The position numbers were made by a program, and so were the translations under genes. A DNA stretch of 64,000 nucleotides. Origin: Chitinophaga sp. CF418 (lineage in GTDB: Bacteria; Bacteroidota; Bacteroidia; Chitinophagales; Chitinophagaceae). The stretch lies in the NCBI RefSeq assembly GCF_900142925.1, contig NZ_FRCN01000004.1, positions 186,001 through 250,000 on the forward strand, given 5' to 3'. This document shows positions 7,557 through 16,370 of this stretch, piece after piece; within the stretch, counting starts at the first letter, position 1, and every line of letters begins with the position of its first letter. The notes beneath the pieces were generated by a model. That model did not search any database. It saw nothing but the letters and a program-made list of their open reading frames with translations, and was not told the origin of the DNA.

Positions 7557-8129
7557 CTATAGCGCCGTCTCTTTATAACCAGGCATATCACACCCTTCCG
7601 CCCAGAATGTGCTGATATCCGTCATACCAATAAAACCAAGAGACGCTTCCAGATACGGAACAACAAAGTTATATGCCTGCATCGGTCCTTCAGAATAAAC
7701 ACCTCCTGAAGCTACTGCGAGGTACACCTTTTTATCATTCACCAGTGCTTCCTTCTGACCACTCGCATAAGAGAAAGTTTTTCCTGCGCGCATCACGTGA
7801 TCCAGCCATCCTTTCAGCGTGGATGGAATATGGAAGTTATACACGGGCACTCCTATCACAATAATATCAGCACTCATTAACTCATTGATTGCTTCTTCAG
7901 AAATCTTCTCCACTCCTGCTGCTATCTCCGGCGCTACATCTCCCATACCCCGGTATACTTTCAAATGTCCCTCATGAAAGTGCTCGTATGGCTGCTTTAA
8001 CAGATCTTTTACCTTAACGGTACTACCCGGATACTGCGCTATCAGTTTTTCAATGACAGCATCTGCCAGCTGAGTGCTTTTGGATTCAGCTCCTTTTACG
8101 CTTGATATAATCTTCAATATCTTTTTCAT
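7557..8129 (-). CDS. azoR: FMN-dependent NADH-azoreductase family protein
   Basis: This 190-residue flavodoxin-fold reductase would reduce quinones and azo compounds with NADH. It has the N-terminal KIISSVKGAESKSTQLADA phosphate-binding segment, IIVIGVPVYNFHIPSTLKGWLDHV (about 90-113) and ASGGVYSEG, all typical of AzoR. It is slightly shorter than E. coli AzoR (about 200). It begins 1 nt after the DoxX stop, so it is translated from the same mRNA. DoxX plus azoreductase pairs are usually stress-responsive. Confidence 0.88.
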   Translation of the reverse strand: MKKILKIISSVKGAESKSTQLADAVIEKLIAQYPGSTVKVKDLLKQPYEHFHEGHLKVYRGMGDVAPEIAAGVEKISEEAINELMSADIIVIGVPVYNFHIPSTLKGWLDHVMRAGKTFSYASGQKEALVNDKKVYLAVASGGVYSEGPMQAYNFVVPYLEASLGFIGMTDISTFWAEGCDMPGYKETAL

Positions 8130-8130
8130 G

Positions 8131-8496
8131 CTATTTTGATTTATTTAATTTGTGATAAGTAAAGTAGGATACCGCCAGTACGGCAAAGAAAACAAACGGT
8201 ACAACCGGAACCGGCATCGGATCACCTGAAATACCATGAGCAATACCGGCAGAGATAAACGTAAAGGTGAAACCTGCATATGTCCATTCCTTTATCCTGC
8301 CACCAACCGGTGCCAGTAACAACACAACACCTATAAATTTGGCAATGGCCAGTTCAATCCTGAAATAAGCCGGAAAACCCAAATGTTGAAACGCCTGATC
8401 TATTTTTGCATCCGTGAAATAAGCATACCCTGAATACGTCATCATTAGTGCGATAATCGCAGTGCTAATCCAATAAACAATCCTTAATGTTTTCAT
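8131..8496 (-). CDS. DoxX-like membrane protein
   Basis: This 121-residue protein has four predicted membrane segments (about 7-25, 46-65, 71-90 and 97-115), the usual DoxX-like arrangement, with YSGYAYF in the first segment and FRIELAIAKFIGVVLLL in the second. It is the first gene of a two-gene operon with azoR. DoxX-like proteins are inner-membrane proteins of unclear biochemical role, often linked to redox stress. The region upstream has inverted and direct repeats that may bind a regulator. Confidence 0.85.
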   Translation of the reverse strand: MKTLRIVYWISTAIIALMMTYSGYAYFTDAKIDQAFQHLGFPAYFRIELAIAKFIGVVLLLAPVGGRIKEWTYAGFTFTFISAGIAHGISGDPMPVPVVPFVFFAVLAVSYFTYHKLNKSK

Positions 8497-8515
8497 TTGA
8501 TATTTTTTGACAGGG

Positions 8516-8571
8516 CAAAACTATTTACAATTGCTATCAAATAGTTAGTAGTATACCAAAGGTTAGTAGTA
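8516..8571 (-). promoter_or_regulatory. Probable regulated promoter and operator of DoxX-azoR
   Basis: A minus-strand -7 element TAGTTTTG lies at 8516-8523 with no good -33 element. Around it are the inverted repeat ACTATTT-N12-AAATAGT (8520-8545) and two direct repeats GTTAGTAGTA at 8544-8553 and 8562-8571, 18 bp apart. This arrangement suggests repressor or activator binding. No regulator gene is next to it. Confidence 0.4.
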
Positions 8572-9012
8572 ACCTGCAGGATAGTTAAAACATCTTCCCG
8601 CTGTGACCGGAGCTCCTTTTTATGGGACTTCTGCATAGTATTCCAGCGTCTGATTGCTGAATATCTTACCTTTGCAGTGCTGCATTTGCGGCTTCTATAG
8701 CGGCGTTTCCCAGGCACTGATTGTCGTCTTCCCAAAAAGATCTGCCATCTTCCCGATCATCACTTAAAATTCTTTCCGTACCCTGATCAAGTCCAACTCA
8801 AGCCCGATTGATCTCCGGCTAAACTCCTATTCTTTAAGGTCATTTCAGGCTCATTATAGGCTCATTTCAGGCTCCCTAAAGAGATATACAGATGTCCTTA
8901 TTAAGTACTTATAAAGCGCCTGAACAATAGAGGTATATTCCTGACAAAGACCTATTTATCAGCTGGTTATTACCCCTTTTTTTGTATATTAGATGAAATC
9001 TATTGTACGTTT
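8572..9012. other. Gene-free interval of about 440 bp
   Basis: No convincing gene is seen. An 80-codon minus-strand reading frame at 8493-8735 runs through the operator repeats and has no protein-like pattern. At about 8705-8770 a minus-strand frame reads MADLFGKTTIS, similar to the start of RhuM-type or antirepressor proteins, but it is broken by stops. Three tandem 11-bp units lie at 8840-8872. The end (8960-9012) presumably holds the promoter of the next gene, but no TAnnTTTG match is clear. Confidence 0.5.
8840..8872. repeat. Three tandem 11-bp repeats
   Basis: TCATTTCAGGC, TCATTATAGGC and TCATTTCAGGC follow each other without gaps at 8840-8850, 8851-8861 and 8862-8872. The 11-bp period places each unit on the same face of the helix. 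They lie 140 bp before the gene at 9013. Confidence 0.65.
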
Positions 9013-9939
9013 ATGGCCCAAAACTTAAATATTCTCACCCAGGGTCTCTCCGGTCATGTCGGAGACCTGATCTTTTATGAGCGGAACGGGAAGCCGTTCT
9101 GTCGTAAAATGCCCCAGTATGGCCCGGATAGTATGTCCGCCGCCAGTAAGCAAAGCAGCCGCGAATTTGCAAAAGCCAGTAAGGCCGCAAAATCGATCCG
9201 TTCAGCCCTGAATGGAGTATGGCAGCCGGTAAAGGAAGAAACGACGATTTACAGGCTAAATAAGGCCGTTTATGCGGCTCTAAGAGAAGATACCCTACAT
9301 CCCCGGGGAAAGCGTGTATTCAGCCCCGCTGCCCTGCACAAGAACCTGAAAGACTTCCGGTATAACAAGAAGGCTGTTATGGCCATTGGAGGTATAGATA
9401 CCGTCCGCCAGGAAGATGGCAGCATCCTTCTGCAACTGCCGCCCAACTGGCAGAACTGGCTGAACCCTCCTAAAGACACCGGGTACATACAGCTTCACGC
9501 AGCCGCACTGGACATGGATCTCGATAATAATACCTGTGTGGGGACCGCCACAGCGGCCAATTGCATCCCCATGGGAGAAAAACGGCATTCACTGCTCCTG
9601 CCGGCCATACCCGTCAAGGCGACTGCCACGATCGTTGTGCTGCAAGTGCGCTTTCTTCATCCGGATATGAGTATCCAGGTTAACAACTCCGTCAGAAGCG
9701 AACAGGCATTTATTACAGCAGTACTGGAACCAGCTTTGCCATCAGCAGAAAAACAGGAACGGTCATCCAAAGCACCCAGGATTGCACGGAAGAAACGGTC
9801 GGCAACAACGATACTGGAAGCTGCCGGCCAGTCCTCGCCAGCACCCTTCCCGCCATTGCCCATTGACACTCATAGCATAGCGTCCACACTATCTGTTAAG
9901 AAAATTAAAAAACCGCCTACACTTGTAAATGTGGAATGA
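9013..9939 (+). CDS. Uncharacterised protein with N-terminal GLSGHVGDLIF segment
   Basis: I do not recognise a named family for this 308-residue protein. The N-terminus (ILTQGLSGHVGDLIFYERNGKPFCRK) resembles a group of uncharacterised Bacteroidota proteins that start with G-x-S-G-x-V-G and an aromatic/Arg-rich turn. Residues about 35-75 are rich in Ala, Ser and Lys; 95-235 look beta-rich; the C-terminal 75 residues are Lys/Ser/Pro-rich and probably disordered. No signal peptide or membrane segment is visible. It overlaps the next gene by 11 nt, which suggests translational coupling and a shared function. Confidence 0.75.
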   Translation: MAQNLNILTQGLSGHVGDLIFYERNGKPFCRKMPQYGPDSMSAASKQSSREFAKASKAAKSIRSALNGVWQPVKEETTIYRLNKAVYAALREDTLHPRGKRVFSPAALHKNLKDFRYNKKAVMAIGGIDTVRQEDGSILLQLPPNWQNWLNPPKDTGYIQLHAAALDMDLDNNTCVGTATAANCIPMGEKRHSLLLPAIPVKATATIVVLQVRFLHPDMSIQVNNSVRSEQAFITAVLEPALPSAEKQERSSKAPRIARKKRSATTILEAAGQSSPAPFPPLPIDTHSIASTLSVKKIKKPPTLVNVE

Positions 9940-10603
9940 TTTTTTCAGCTTTCAGGTAAAAAACACATTGAGAGCTTTTTTAATCATCGCGCAGCTATTG
10001 CTTTTCTTCAACGCCCAGGCACAGCAAAACAATATAACCAGCGTTACGGCCAGTTATGACCCGGCTTCCATAGCCGAACTGTACGATCATATCCCTATTG
10101 GTCTGGAATTCAAATATGCAAACGGACAGGTAAGTAAAACAGAAGGATTTTTACAGGGCGCTTACCGGTGGAGGAACATCAAAGTGACCAGTTCTGCCGG
10201 CAGCGTGCAGAACGGCTATTTACAGCTCGACAGGCAACGACTGGCAAAGCTGCATTACCAGGTGGAACTTAATATCACACTACCTGAAACAGCACAGCCG
10301 CTGACCACAACACTGACACTCCCGCACCTGGAAAGTATCCGCTTTAACCACTACGCCGACAGCCTGAAAAGAAACATCAGGTTTTACCTGAATGTGGAAG
10401 GCTCTTTCAGCAGCGGAAAGATCTACCCGCTGGATACAGCCGCTATTAAATTCACAACCAGTGCAGGGAAACTATTGGGACAGGACCTGCTGCTGAACAG
10501 TAATGATGCAACCCGCACTATTACGGTTACAGCTACCAATAAAAACGATCCATCAATGTCTATATCAAGTACAATACCTGTGAAACAGCTCCAGGATAAA
10601 TAA
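9929..10603 (+). CDS. Uncharacterised exported protein
   Basis: I do not recognise this 224-residue protein. It has a signal peptide with hydrophobic core AFLIIAQLLLFFNAQA and probable cleavage near AQA-QQ (about residue 32). The mature part is beta-strand rich with many Thr/Ser and no cysteines, like a small periplasmic or outer-surface beta-domain. The first ATG at 9929 lies inside the preceding gene, overlapping by 11 nt; a TTG at about 9968 would give a shorter signal peptide. Its last codons are duplicated in the direct repeat at 10581-10757. Confidence 0.72.
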   Translation: MWNDFFSFQVKNTLRAFLIIAQLLLFFNAQAQQNNITSVTASYDPASIAELYDHIPIGLEFKYANGQVSKTEGFLQGAYRWRNIKVTSSAGSVQNGYLQLDRQRLAKLHYQVELNITLPETAQPLTTTLTLPHLESIRFNHYADSLKRNIRFYLNVEGSFSSGKIYPLDTAAIKFTTSAGKLLGQDLLLNSNDATRTITVTATNKNDPSMSISSTIPVKQLQDK

Positions 10604-10757
10604 TCCATGAGCCCCGGAGCTGATTACTATGGCTCAATAAGCGCCCTGGCTTTCAGCTCCAGGTATTTTGAAACAGCTCCTGAATAAATAATTTCATGAG
10701 CATTGGAGCTGATTTCCACGGTTAAATAAGCGCCCTGGCTTTCAGTTCCAGGTATTT
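10581..10757. repeat. Tandem duplication spanning two convergent gene ends
   Basis: Two imperfect copies of an 88-89 bp unit lie head to tail (about 10581-10668 and 10669-10757). Each begins TGAAACAGCTCC, which encodes the last residues of the plus-strand exported protein in copy 1. Each ends with GCGCCCTGGCTTTCAG and TCCAGGTATTT, which encodes the C-terminus (YLELKARAL) of the minus-strand DUF58 protein in copy 2. The interval between the two stop codons is thus made of a decayed second copy of each gene end. Confidence 0.8.
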
Positions 10758-12062
10758 GTTAATCACATTCAGTGTGAGTTGTTCCGGTGGGGTAAGTAAG
10801 GACAGGATGCCATATTTCGTAAGTTCCCTGACCATTAGTTTCTTTTCATAAGCAAATTTCTGTGCAATCACCTGACGATAGATCCCTTCTACAGTGTGCA
10901 CGTGATCTTTCGTTACTTTCCTGAGCTCTGTATTTTCAAAGAAGACCACCAGCAACAAGTGATACTTCGCAAGCTTGCGGAGATAAGGTAGCTGTCGCTG
11001 CAGCGCCGTCATCGACTCAAAATTGGTGAAGAGTATCAGTAAAGAACGCTGAGAAAAAACACTACGTAACGTAACACTCAGTCTCTCATAATCACTTTCC
11101 TCCCACTGCGTTTCCTGTGCATATAATCTCTCCAGTATCAGGTTCATTTGAGTCTTCTTACCGGAAGAAGGCAACACATCTACCTGTTGCGCAGCCAGCG
11201 TAACCAGTCCTGTTTTATCTCCCTTCTGCAGGGCGATATTACTGAATATCAGTGAGGCGTTGATAGCATAATCCAATAAGGATAATCCTTCAAAAGGCAT
11301 CTTCATGGCCCTGCCTTTATCGATCACGCAATATACCTGCTGCGACTTTTCTTCAACATAGTTATTGACCATAGGAGTGCCCCTGCGTGCAGTAGCTTTC
11401 CAGTTCAACATACGCACATCATCTCCACGTACATATTCCTTAATATGATCAAACTCCATGCTATGACCAACCACACGCTGCTTATGCACGCCCATTTCCT
11501 GTAAACGGCCATTGAAAGAAAAGAACTCATAGTTGCGTAACTGCAGAAAAGAAGGATATACTTTAACAATTTCCTCATTCAACGGAGCAACATGCCGCTG
11601 CGACAATCCCAGTAAGCTGCGTACAAAAGCATTGGTTTTACCAAAACGGTATTCCCCCCTTTCTACAGGACGTAAAGTATAATGGATCTCCTGCTCCTCT
11701 CCTGCTTTCAGCTTTGCCTTCTTCCTGAAATCACGTATCTGGAACTGCACCGGCAATTCTTCCAGTATAATAACGGTGATGGGAAAACGATAATTATTCA
11801 CCAGCTTTATGCTGATGTCATTATTGTCACCATTACTGAAACGGCTCGCCATAGTGCGTGTCACCTCCAACGGCTTCTCTCCTGCCACATACAGGAAGAA
11901 CAGATCCAGTACAAGCAGGAACGCGAGTAATGCAAAGATCAGCTCCGACACGATATACAATGGCGGGAAGAAGTAAGACACAACGAATAACATCGCTGTA
12001 CTTCCCAGCAATGCATAGAAGCGTGTTGTAAAAAATAAAGACTGATAGAATGCTTTCAACAT
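10722..12062 (-). CDS. DUF58 domain protein of the MoxR/DUF58 operon
   Basis: This 446-residue protein has two N-terminal membrane segments (about 15-30 and 37-58) and then a large cytoplasmic part. The DUF58 core (about 195-280) has GDDVRMLNWKATARRGTPMVNNY, followed by a VWA-like fold beginning VYCVIDKGRAMKMPFEGLSLLDYAI with the first metal-site residues degenerate. It is the last gene of the SpoIIM-DUF4129-DUF4350-MoxR-DUF58 operon, 10 nt after MoxR. DUF58 and MoxR proteins act together as a chaperone-like pair for cell envelope complexes in other bacteria; the client here is unknown. Its C-terminal codons are duplicated downstream. Confidence 0.9.
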   Translation of the reverse strand: MLKAFYQSLFFTTRFYALLGSTAMLFVVSYFFPPLYIVSELIFALLAFLLVLDLFFLYVAGEKPLEVTRTMASRFSNGDNNDISIKLVNNYRFPITVIILEELPVQFQIRDFRKKAKLKAGEEQEIHYTLRPVERGEYRFGKTNAFVRSLLGLSQRHVAPLNEEIVKVYPSFLQLRNYEFFSFNGRLQEMGVHKQRVVGHSMEFDHIKEYVRGDDVRMLNWKATARRGTPMVNNYVEEKSQQVYCVIDKGRAMKMPFEGLSLLDYAINASLIFSNIALQKGDKTGLVTLAAQQVDVLPSSGKKTQMNLILERLYAQETQWEESDYERLSVTLRSVFSQRSLLILFTNFESMTALQRQLPYLRKLAKYHLLLVVFFENTELRKVTKDHVHTVEGIYRQVIAQKFAYEKKLMVRELTKYGILSLLTPPEQLTLNVINKYLELKARALI

Positions 12063-12072
12063 ACAATAATGT

Positions 12073-13053
12073 TTACCTCGGCACTTCCACTGACTTCACG
12101 ATCTGTGAGATCACTTCGTCTGCAGTAATACCTTCCATTTCACGCTCAGGTGTCAACATAATACGATGCCGTAATACATGCGGCAACATACTGACGATGT
12201 CATCAGGTGTAACAAAGTCGCGGCTCTGCATAGCGGCAATAGCCTTTGCACAATTCATCACTGCCAGCGATGCACGTGGCGATGCACCGAGATACAATGA
12301 AGCATTATTACGCGTTTCATGGATCAGGGCAGCGATGTAATGCAGCAATTTATCTTCTATATGCACTTTACGCACCAGCACCTGGTATTCCATGATCTGT
12401 ATGGCCGTTACTACACGTTCTACAAGCTGGGTCAGGTCAGACAAACCATTGTACTGATGCATGGCCTGCAACATGGAGATCTCTTCCGCCAGTGCAGGAT
12501 ACTTCACTTCTATCTTGAAGAGGAAACGGTCCAGCTGTGCTTCCGGCAAGCGATAAGTTCCTTCCTGCTCTATCGGGTTCTGTGTAGCCACTACCATGAA
12601 AGGAGCAGGCAAAGGATGTGTGATGCCATCATTCGTTATCTGCCTTTCTTCCATCACTTCAAACAGAGCCGCCTGCGTTTTTGCAGGAGCGCGGTTAATT
12701 TCGTCTATCAACACGAGGTTACTGAACACCGGGCCACGCTTATATTCAAACTCTCTTTTCTCCGGATTGAATATGGAAGTACCGATCACATCCGCAGGCA
12801 TAATATCGGGTGTGAACTGCAGCCTGGAAAAGTCTGCATCTATACAGCGCGCCAGCAGTTTGGCGGTTAGTGTCTTTGCTACTCCAGGTACGCCTTCTAT
12901 GAGCACGTGTCCTTGAGTAAGCAGCCCGGCTATTAACAGATCAATCATCTCATGCTGACCAATGATTACCTTTCCTATCTGCTCCCGGATGGCCACTACC
13001 GCTTCATGAAGAGCGGTAAAATCAGTACGGGGCTGAAATGTAGTTTCCTCCAT
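12073..13053 (-). CDS. MoxR family AAA+ ATPase
   Basis: This 326-residue ATPase has Walker A GVPGVAKT (54-61), Walker [12 protein letters not shown] with D117 and E118, a [23 protein letters not shown] segment with sensor 1 and the arginine region, and the C-terminal lid ending near [13 protein letters not shown]. The size is typical of MoxR. It shares one base with the stop of DUF4350 upstream and precedes DUF58 by 10 nt. MoxR enzymes remodel or activate partner complexes together with DUF58/VWA proteins. Confidence 0.95.
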   Translation of the reverse strand: MEETTFQPRTDFTALHEAVVAIREQIGKVIIGQHEMIDLLIAGLLTQGHVLIEGVPGVAKTLTAKLLARCIDADFSRLQFTPDIMPADVIGTSIFNPEKREFEYKRGPVFSNLVLIDEINRAPAKTQAALFEVMEERQITNDGITHPLPAPFMVVATQNPIEQEGTYRLPEAQLDRFLFKIEVKYPALAEEISMLQAMHQYNGLSDLTQLVERVVTAIQIMEYQVLVRKVHIEDKLLHYIAALIHETRNNASLYLGASPRASLAVMNCAKAIAAMQSRDFVTPDDIVSMLPHVLRHRIMLTPEREMEGITADEVISQIVKSVEVPR

Positions 13054-14288
13054 TATTTCGTATTTAAATAGAACGCTTGTATATTTTTATAAAATCGCTG
13101 TAAATATTCATCTGTAATAGTGTAACCTGACTGCACCTGCTGAATACTGCTCAGGATATCTTTCACCTGTTCCAGTGGCATGACTGCCTTGCGGGACAAT
13201 GCCTCTGCAAATGCAGCATCCAGGTTGTTTGTGTTCAGATAATAGCGTGTGCGTACAAACTCCTGCCACTGTAAAATGATCTTCTGCGCCAGGTTACGAT
13301 TATCATGCTGCTGATAATATAATTGTCCCAACGCATCCACAAACTCCAGCGAGTTATTCACCAGCATCGGCTTTTCAGGAATGATACGTTGTCTGCGCTT
13401 GCTTTCAAATAACATATAGATCAATAGTAATGCCACAGCCAGCCACAAGGCCCAACGCATGGCAGGATAACGCATCAGCACCTGCCATTCGCTGAAATCG
13501 GATGACTGACGATAACGCTGATATTTATAAAACTCATCCCAATACACATGATCCATGTACAGATTGGTGTATGCCAGTTGTCTTTCCAAAGACACGATAT
13601 TACGCCCCTGCATCAGGAAGTAATTGGTCAGTGTAGATGGCTGCAACAGCAGGAATACAGCGCCTTCGCCAACTGCTATCCTTACAAAATCAGGACGCTT
13701 GAATGCATCTGTACCCAATATAGTAGTGCGGCTGGTATCCATTTTTGTGATGAAGCTTCCCGCTCTGATGCCTTTACGGGAAAAGGCTGTATCAGGCGCC
13801 AGGTTCCTGTTCACATAACGCTGGTCAGCATTGGTAAAAGACTGGAAGATACCCTCATCATCCACTGCTATATTCAGGTATTCCAGCAGCATACTATCCG
13901 GCCGGTTGGAAGCAATGAACAGCTGATTACCCGCTGAAGCAAATTTGATCATATTCTTCGCGTCTTCTGCTGAAGTATATAATCTGTCTGCCACCAGGAT
14001 ATACAGGTTATAATCGGTAGAGGCCAGTGTTTCATCCTTGCTGTACGTACGGGAAAAAGGCTTGGTAACTACCTGTGGTTTGATATCATAGTAAAACAGA
14101 TGAGACAGGGTCTTAAACATCACATAACATCCGCCGGGGCTTTTGTCTTTGTGGGAAAAGCTCTGGCGCGCAAGTTCCTTCTCATCAATATTTTTGCTGT
14201 CCGGCTTACCTGTACGCGACGAGAAGACCAGCAGTATCAAAAATACCAGGATAATGGCGCTGATTATTGCTATTAATTTTGATTTCAC
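13053..14288 (-). CDS. DUF4350 domain protein
   Basis: This 411-residue protein has an N-terminal membrane segment ([18 protein letters not shown]), a periplasmic DUF4350-like domain (about 40-250) of the GATase-like fold with [16 protein letters not shown] and [18 protein letters not shown], a second membrane segment near 278-296 ([18 protein letters not shown]), and a cytoplasmic tail. It overlaps DUF4129 by 4 nt (ATGA) and touches MoxR, so all are translationally coupled. Its biochemical role is not known; it always travels with MoxR and DUF4129. Confidence 0.82.
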   Translation of the reverse strand: MKSKLIAIISAIILVFLILLVFSSRTGKPDSKNIDEKELARQSFSHKDKSPGGCYVMFKTLSHLFYYDIKPQVVTKPFSRTYSKDETLASTDYNLYILVADRLYTSAEDAKNMIKFASAGNQLFIASNRPDSMLLEYLNIAVDDEGIFQSFTNADQRYVNRNLAPDTAFSRKGIRAGSFITKMDTSRTTILGTDAFKRPDFVRIAVGEGAVFLLLQPSTLTNYFLMQGRNIVSLERQLAYTNLYMDHVYWDEFYKYQRYRQSSDFSEWQVLMRYPAMRWALWLAVALLLIYMLFESKRRQRIIPEKPMLVNNSLEFVDALGQLYYQQHDNRNLAQKIILQWQEFVRTRYYLNTNNLDAAFAEALSRKAVMPLEQVKDILSSIQQVQSGYTITDEYLQRFYKNIQAFYLNTK

Positions 14289-15157
14289 CGGGTATAGCCT
14301 AATTCGTTCATAAATTGACGGAACTGCCTGTGTATAATGTTGAACTGTTCATTGTTCACAGGCATCTCTCCGTACCAGATATATTCATAATCCAGCGTCA
14401 GCGTTGCAAATGTTTTATACCATGGTGTAGACACCAGGCTGCGCAGATAAGCTGCATTGGTTTTCTCCCTGCTATAAGTAAGGATCCCCTTATCCACCAA
14501 TACCCGCAGCGTTTGCAGGTATAACAGTCTTACTGCTACTCTGAACGTGCCGGAAGAAATGGCCTGTTCTATCTGCTGATGATATGTTTCCACATCCAGT
14601 TCTTCCTCCGTCAGTTTTACAGTCTTATCAATATCCGGCTTCTTTCTCTTAAACAGGTAGCCATTCTGTCTCAGGTAGAGATATAACAGCAAACCGGCAC
14701 AACTTAATATGATACATACGATCGCAACCGGGAAAAGCCCTACCAGTCGCAGCAGTCCCGAAAAGATATCATCAAGCCAGGACGATTCCCTGCGTTGTTC
14801 CGGCTCCTTTTTTTTGTATTGCAATTCCTCATCTGCCAGCAATACTTTCATGATGGTGTCGGGTACGGCCCGTATCACCAGTGGATAATCCGCATAAGAC
14901 TCCATCGTATCAGCCATGGCCGGCATTGCCTGGTCCCAGAGATAATGTACTTCCGGCACTTTTTCTGTATCCTGACTGATATCTTCCCTGACGCCTGCAT
15001 CGGCTGCTTCTTCTGCTGCCTCTCTTTTTGCAGCTGTAGCGACCATGTCTTCAGCCACCATCGAATCCCACTTTTCTGTAGGCACAGACTCCTGCGCTTT
15101 GGTGAACAAAGGCAGGCACAATAATACCAGGATATAATGAACACGCGTCTTCCTCAT
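14285..15157 (-). CDS. DUF4129 domain protein
   Basis: This 290-residue protein has a signal peptide (about 1-21, YILVLLCLPLFTKAQ), an acidic periplasmic segment rich in Glu/Ala (25-60), one membrane helix (about 140-160, VAIVCIILSCAGLLLYLYL) and the C-terminal DUF4129 domain (about 195-285) with FRVAVRLLYLQTLRVLVDKG and YEYIWYGEMPV. It overlaps both neighbours by 4 nt. DUF4129 resembles a transglutaminase-associated domain; no enzymatic residues can be assigned. It is part of the MoxR operon. Confidence 0.85.
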   Translation of the reverse strand: MRKTRVHYILVLLCLPLFTKAQESVPTEKWDSMVAEDMVATAAKREAAEEAADAGVREDISQDTEKVPEVHYLWDQAMPAMADTMESYADYPLVIRAVPDTIMKVLLADEELQYKKKEPEQRRESSWLDDIFSGLLRLVGLFPVAIVCIILSCAGLLLYLYLRQNGYLFKRKKPDIDKTVKLTEEELDVETYHQQIEQAISSGTFRVAVRLLYLQTLRVLVDKGILTYSREKTNAAYLRSLVSTPWYKTFATLTLDYEYIWYGEMPVNNEQFNIIHRQFRQFMNELGYTR

Positions 15158-16137
15158 TTCACAGGCTTTATAATAGTTGCTTTTGGTCCGAGCTTATATC
15201 CTTTACGATGCAGATAGATCGGGTAAACAATAAAGTAACCAACGATAAATAGCAGCGATAGCGACAAGATACTGATACTTGTCCATACAGGCATGGCGGT
15301 ATGCCGGGTTACAAAGCCTTCCAGGAAAGCCGCCACTATAAATACGGGTATCAGCGTCACGACTATTTTTACGCCATCGCGGGCTGTATTTTTTAGCGCG
15401 TCCAATCTTTTACGGGTACCCGGGAATATCAGTCCGCTGACCATTACCAACCCGGCACAACCGGCTATTACAATAGCAGAGATCTCCAGGGTGCCATGTA
15501 TCCAGATCACGAGTACTGATTTCATGCCCAGGCCCTTGGAGAAGAAGTAATACTGGAAGGCTCCCAGCATTACAGCATTCTTCATCATCAGCCATAGGGT
15601 ACCAACTCCCAACGTGAGGCCGCTTACAAAGGTCAACATAGCTATAGTGATATTCCGCTCCGCGATTCTCAGGAACATCACCAGCTCGTTCTCCTGTTTA
15701 TAAACGCCAAAAGGATCGCCGTTATTGATATTCCGTTCCGTCATGCCCACATATTCATCTCCCAGCACACCACGTACGAAAGTTTCATCGTGAGCGGCCG
15801 AGAAAGCACTGATCACGCAGAACAGGAGGAAGAATAAAAAGGAGAACAGGAACAAACGGTGGTATTTGCGGAACAGCAGTGGCAGCTCGTAGATGAAGAA
15901 ATTCCGGACCCGGCCATCCTGTTCTTTCCGGTTGCCATAGATATGATGATAAATACCGGCAGCCAGGCTGTTGATATAAGCGGTCACCTTGCTAAAACTG
16001 TAGAAAGTTTTGGCATAAGCCAGATCATCCAGCAGGCTGGTAAAACGTTCCGCCATCTCGTCCGGATCTTCGGCAGGTTGCTCCTGGTATCTTTTCCAAC
16101 GCTGCAGATTCTTTTTTATGAAGGTTGATTCACGCAT
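15154..16137 (-). CDS. Stage II sporulation protein M family (SpoIIM-like) membrane protein
   Basis: This 327-residue integral membrane protein starts with a charged cytoplasmic region (MRESTFIKKNLQRWKRYQE) and has about five to six hydrophobic segments from residue 88 on, with the SpoIIM-like features NNGDPFGVYKQENELVMFLRI and the WIHGTLEISAIVIAGCAGL signature (about 208-226). The name is historical: this organism does not sporulate, and such proteins in Bacteroidota belong to the MoxR operon. It is the first gene of that operon and is divergent from the RDD gene, with a 233-bp gap. No TAnnTTTG match was found for it. Confidence 0.87.
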   Translation of the reverse strand: MRESTFIKKNLQRWKRYQEQPAEDPDEMAERFTSLLDDLAYAKTFYSFSKVTAYINSLAAGIYHHIYGNRKEQDGRVRNFFIYELPLLFRKYHRLFLFSFLFFLLFCVISAFSAAHDETFVRGVLGDEYVGMTERNINNGDPFGVYKQENELVMFLRIAERNITIAMLTFVSGLTLGVGTLWLMMKNAVMLGAFQYYFFSKGLGMKSVLVIWIHGTLEISAIVIAGCAGLVMVSGLIFPGTRKRLDALKNTARDGVKIVVTLIPVFIVAAFLEGFVTRHTAMPVWTSISILSLSLLFIVGYFIVYPIYLHRKGYKLGPKATIIKPVK

Positions 16138-16370
16138 GGGCTGTCTGTTAGTCCGTCATCCATAGCTGGCTATAAAGGATAAGCCATCAAATGTTCAATG
16201 AAAGGATTTTGCTCAGAATATACAAAAAAAAGACCCCGGCAGCTAATATTAATTAAATAAATGTAGCTAGATTAGTCAGCAACGGAACCGTTCGGAACAA
16301 AGGTCTACCGCTTATGGTCTGCGATCTATGGACTACTTACAAACATATAGATTAATTAGTAAATTTATAC

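Noticed and set aside
8493..8735. An 80-codon minus-strand frame overlapping the DoxX start by 4 nt
   Set aside because: It runs through the repeat-rich operator and promoter, begins in a basic, patternless stretch and has no recognisable domain. The 4-nt overlap looks like chance.
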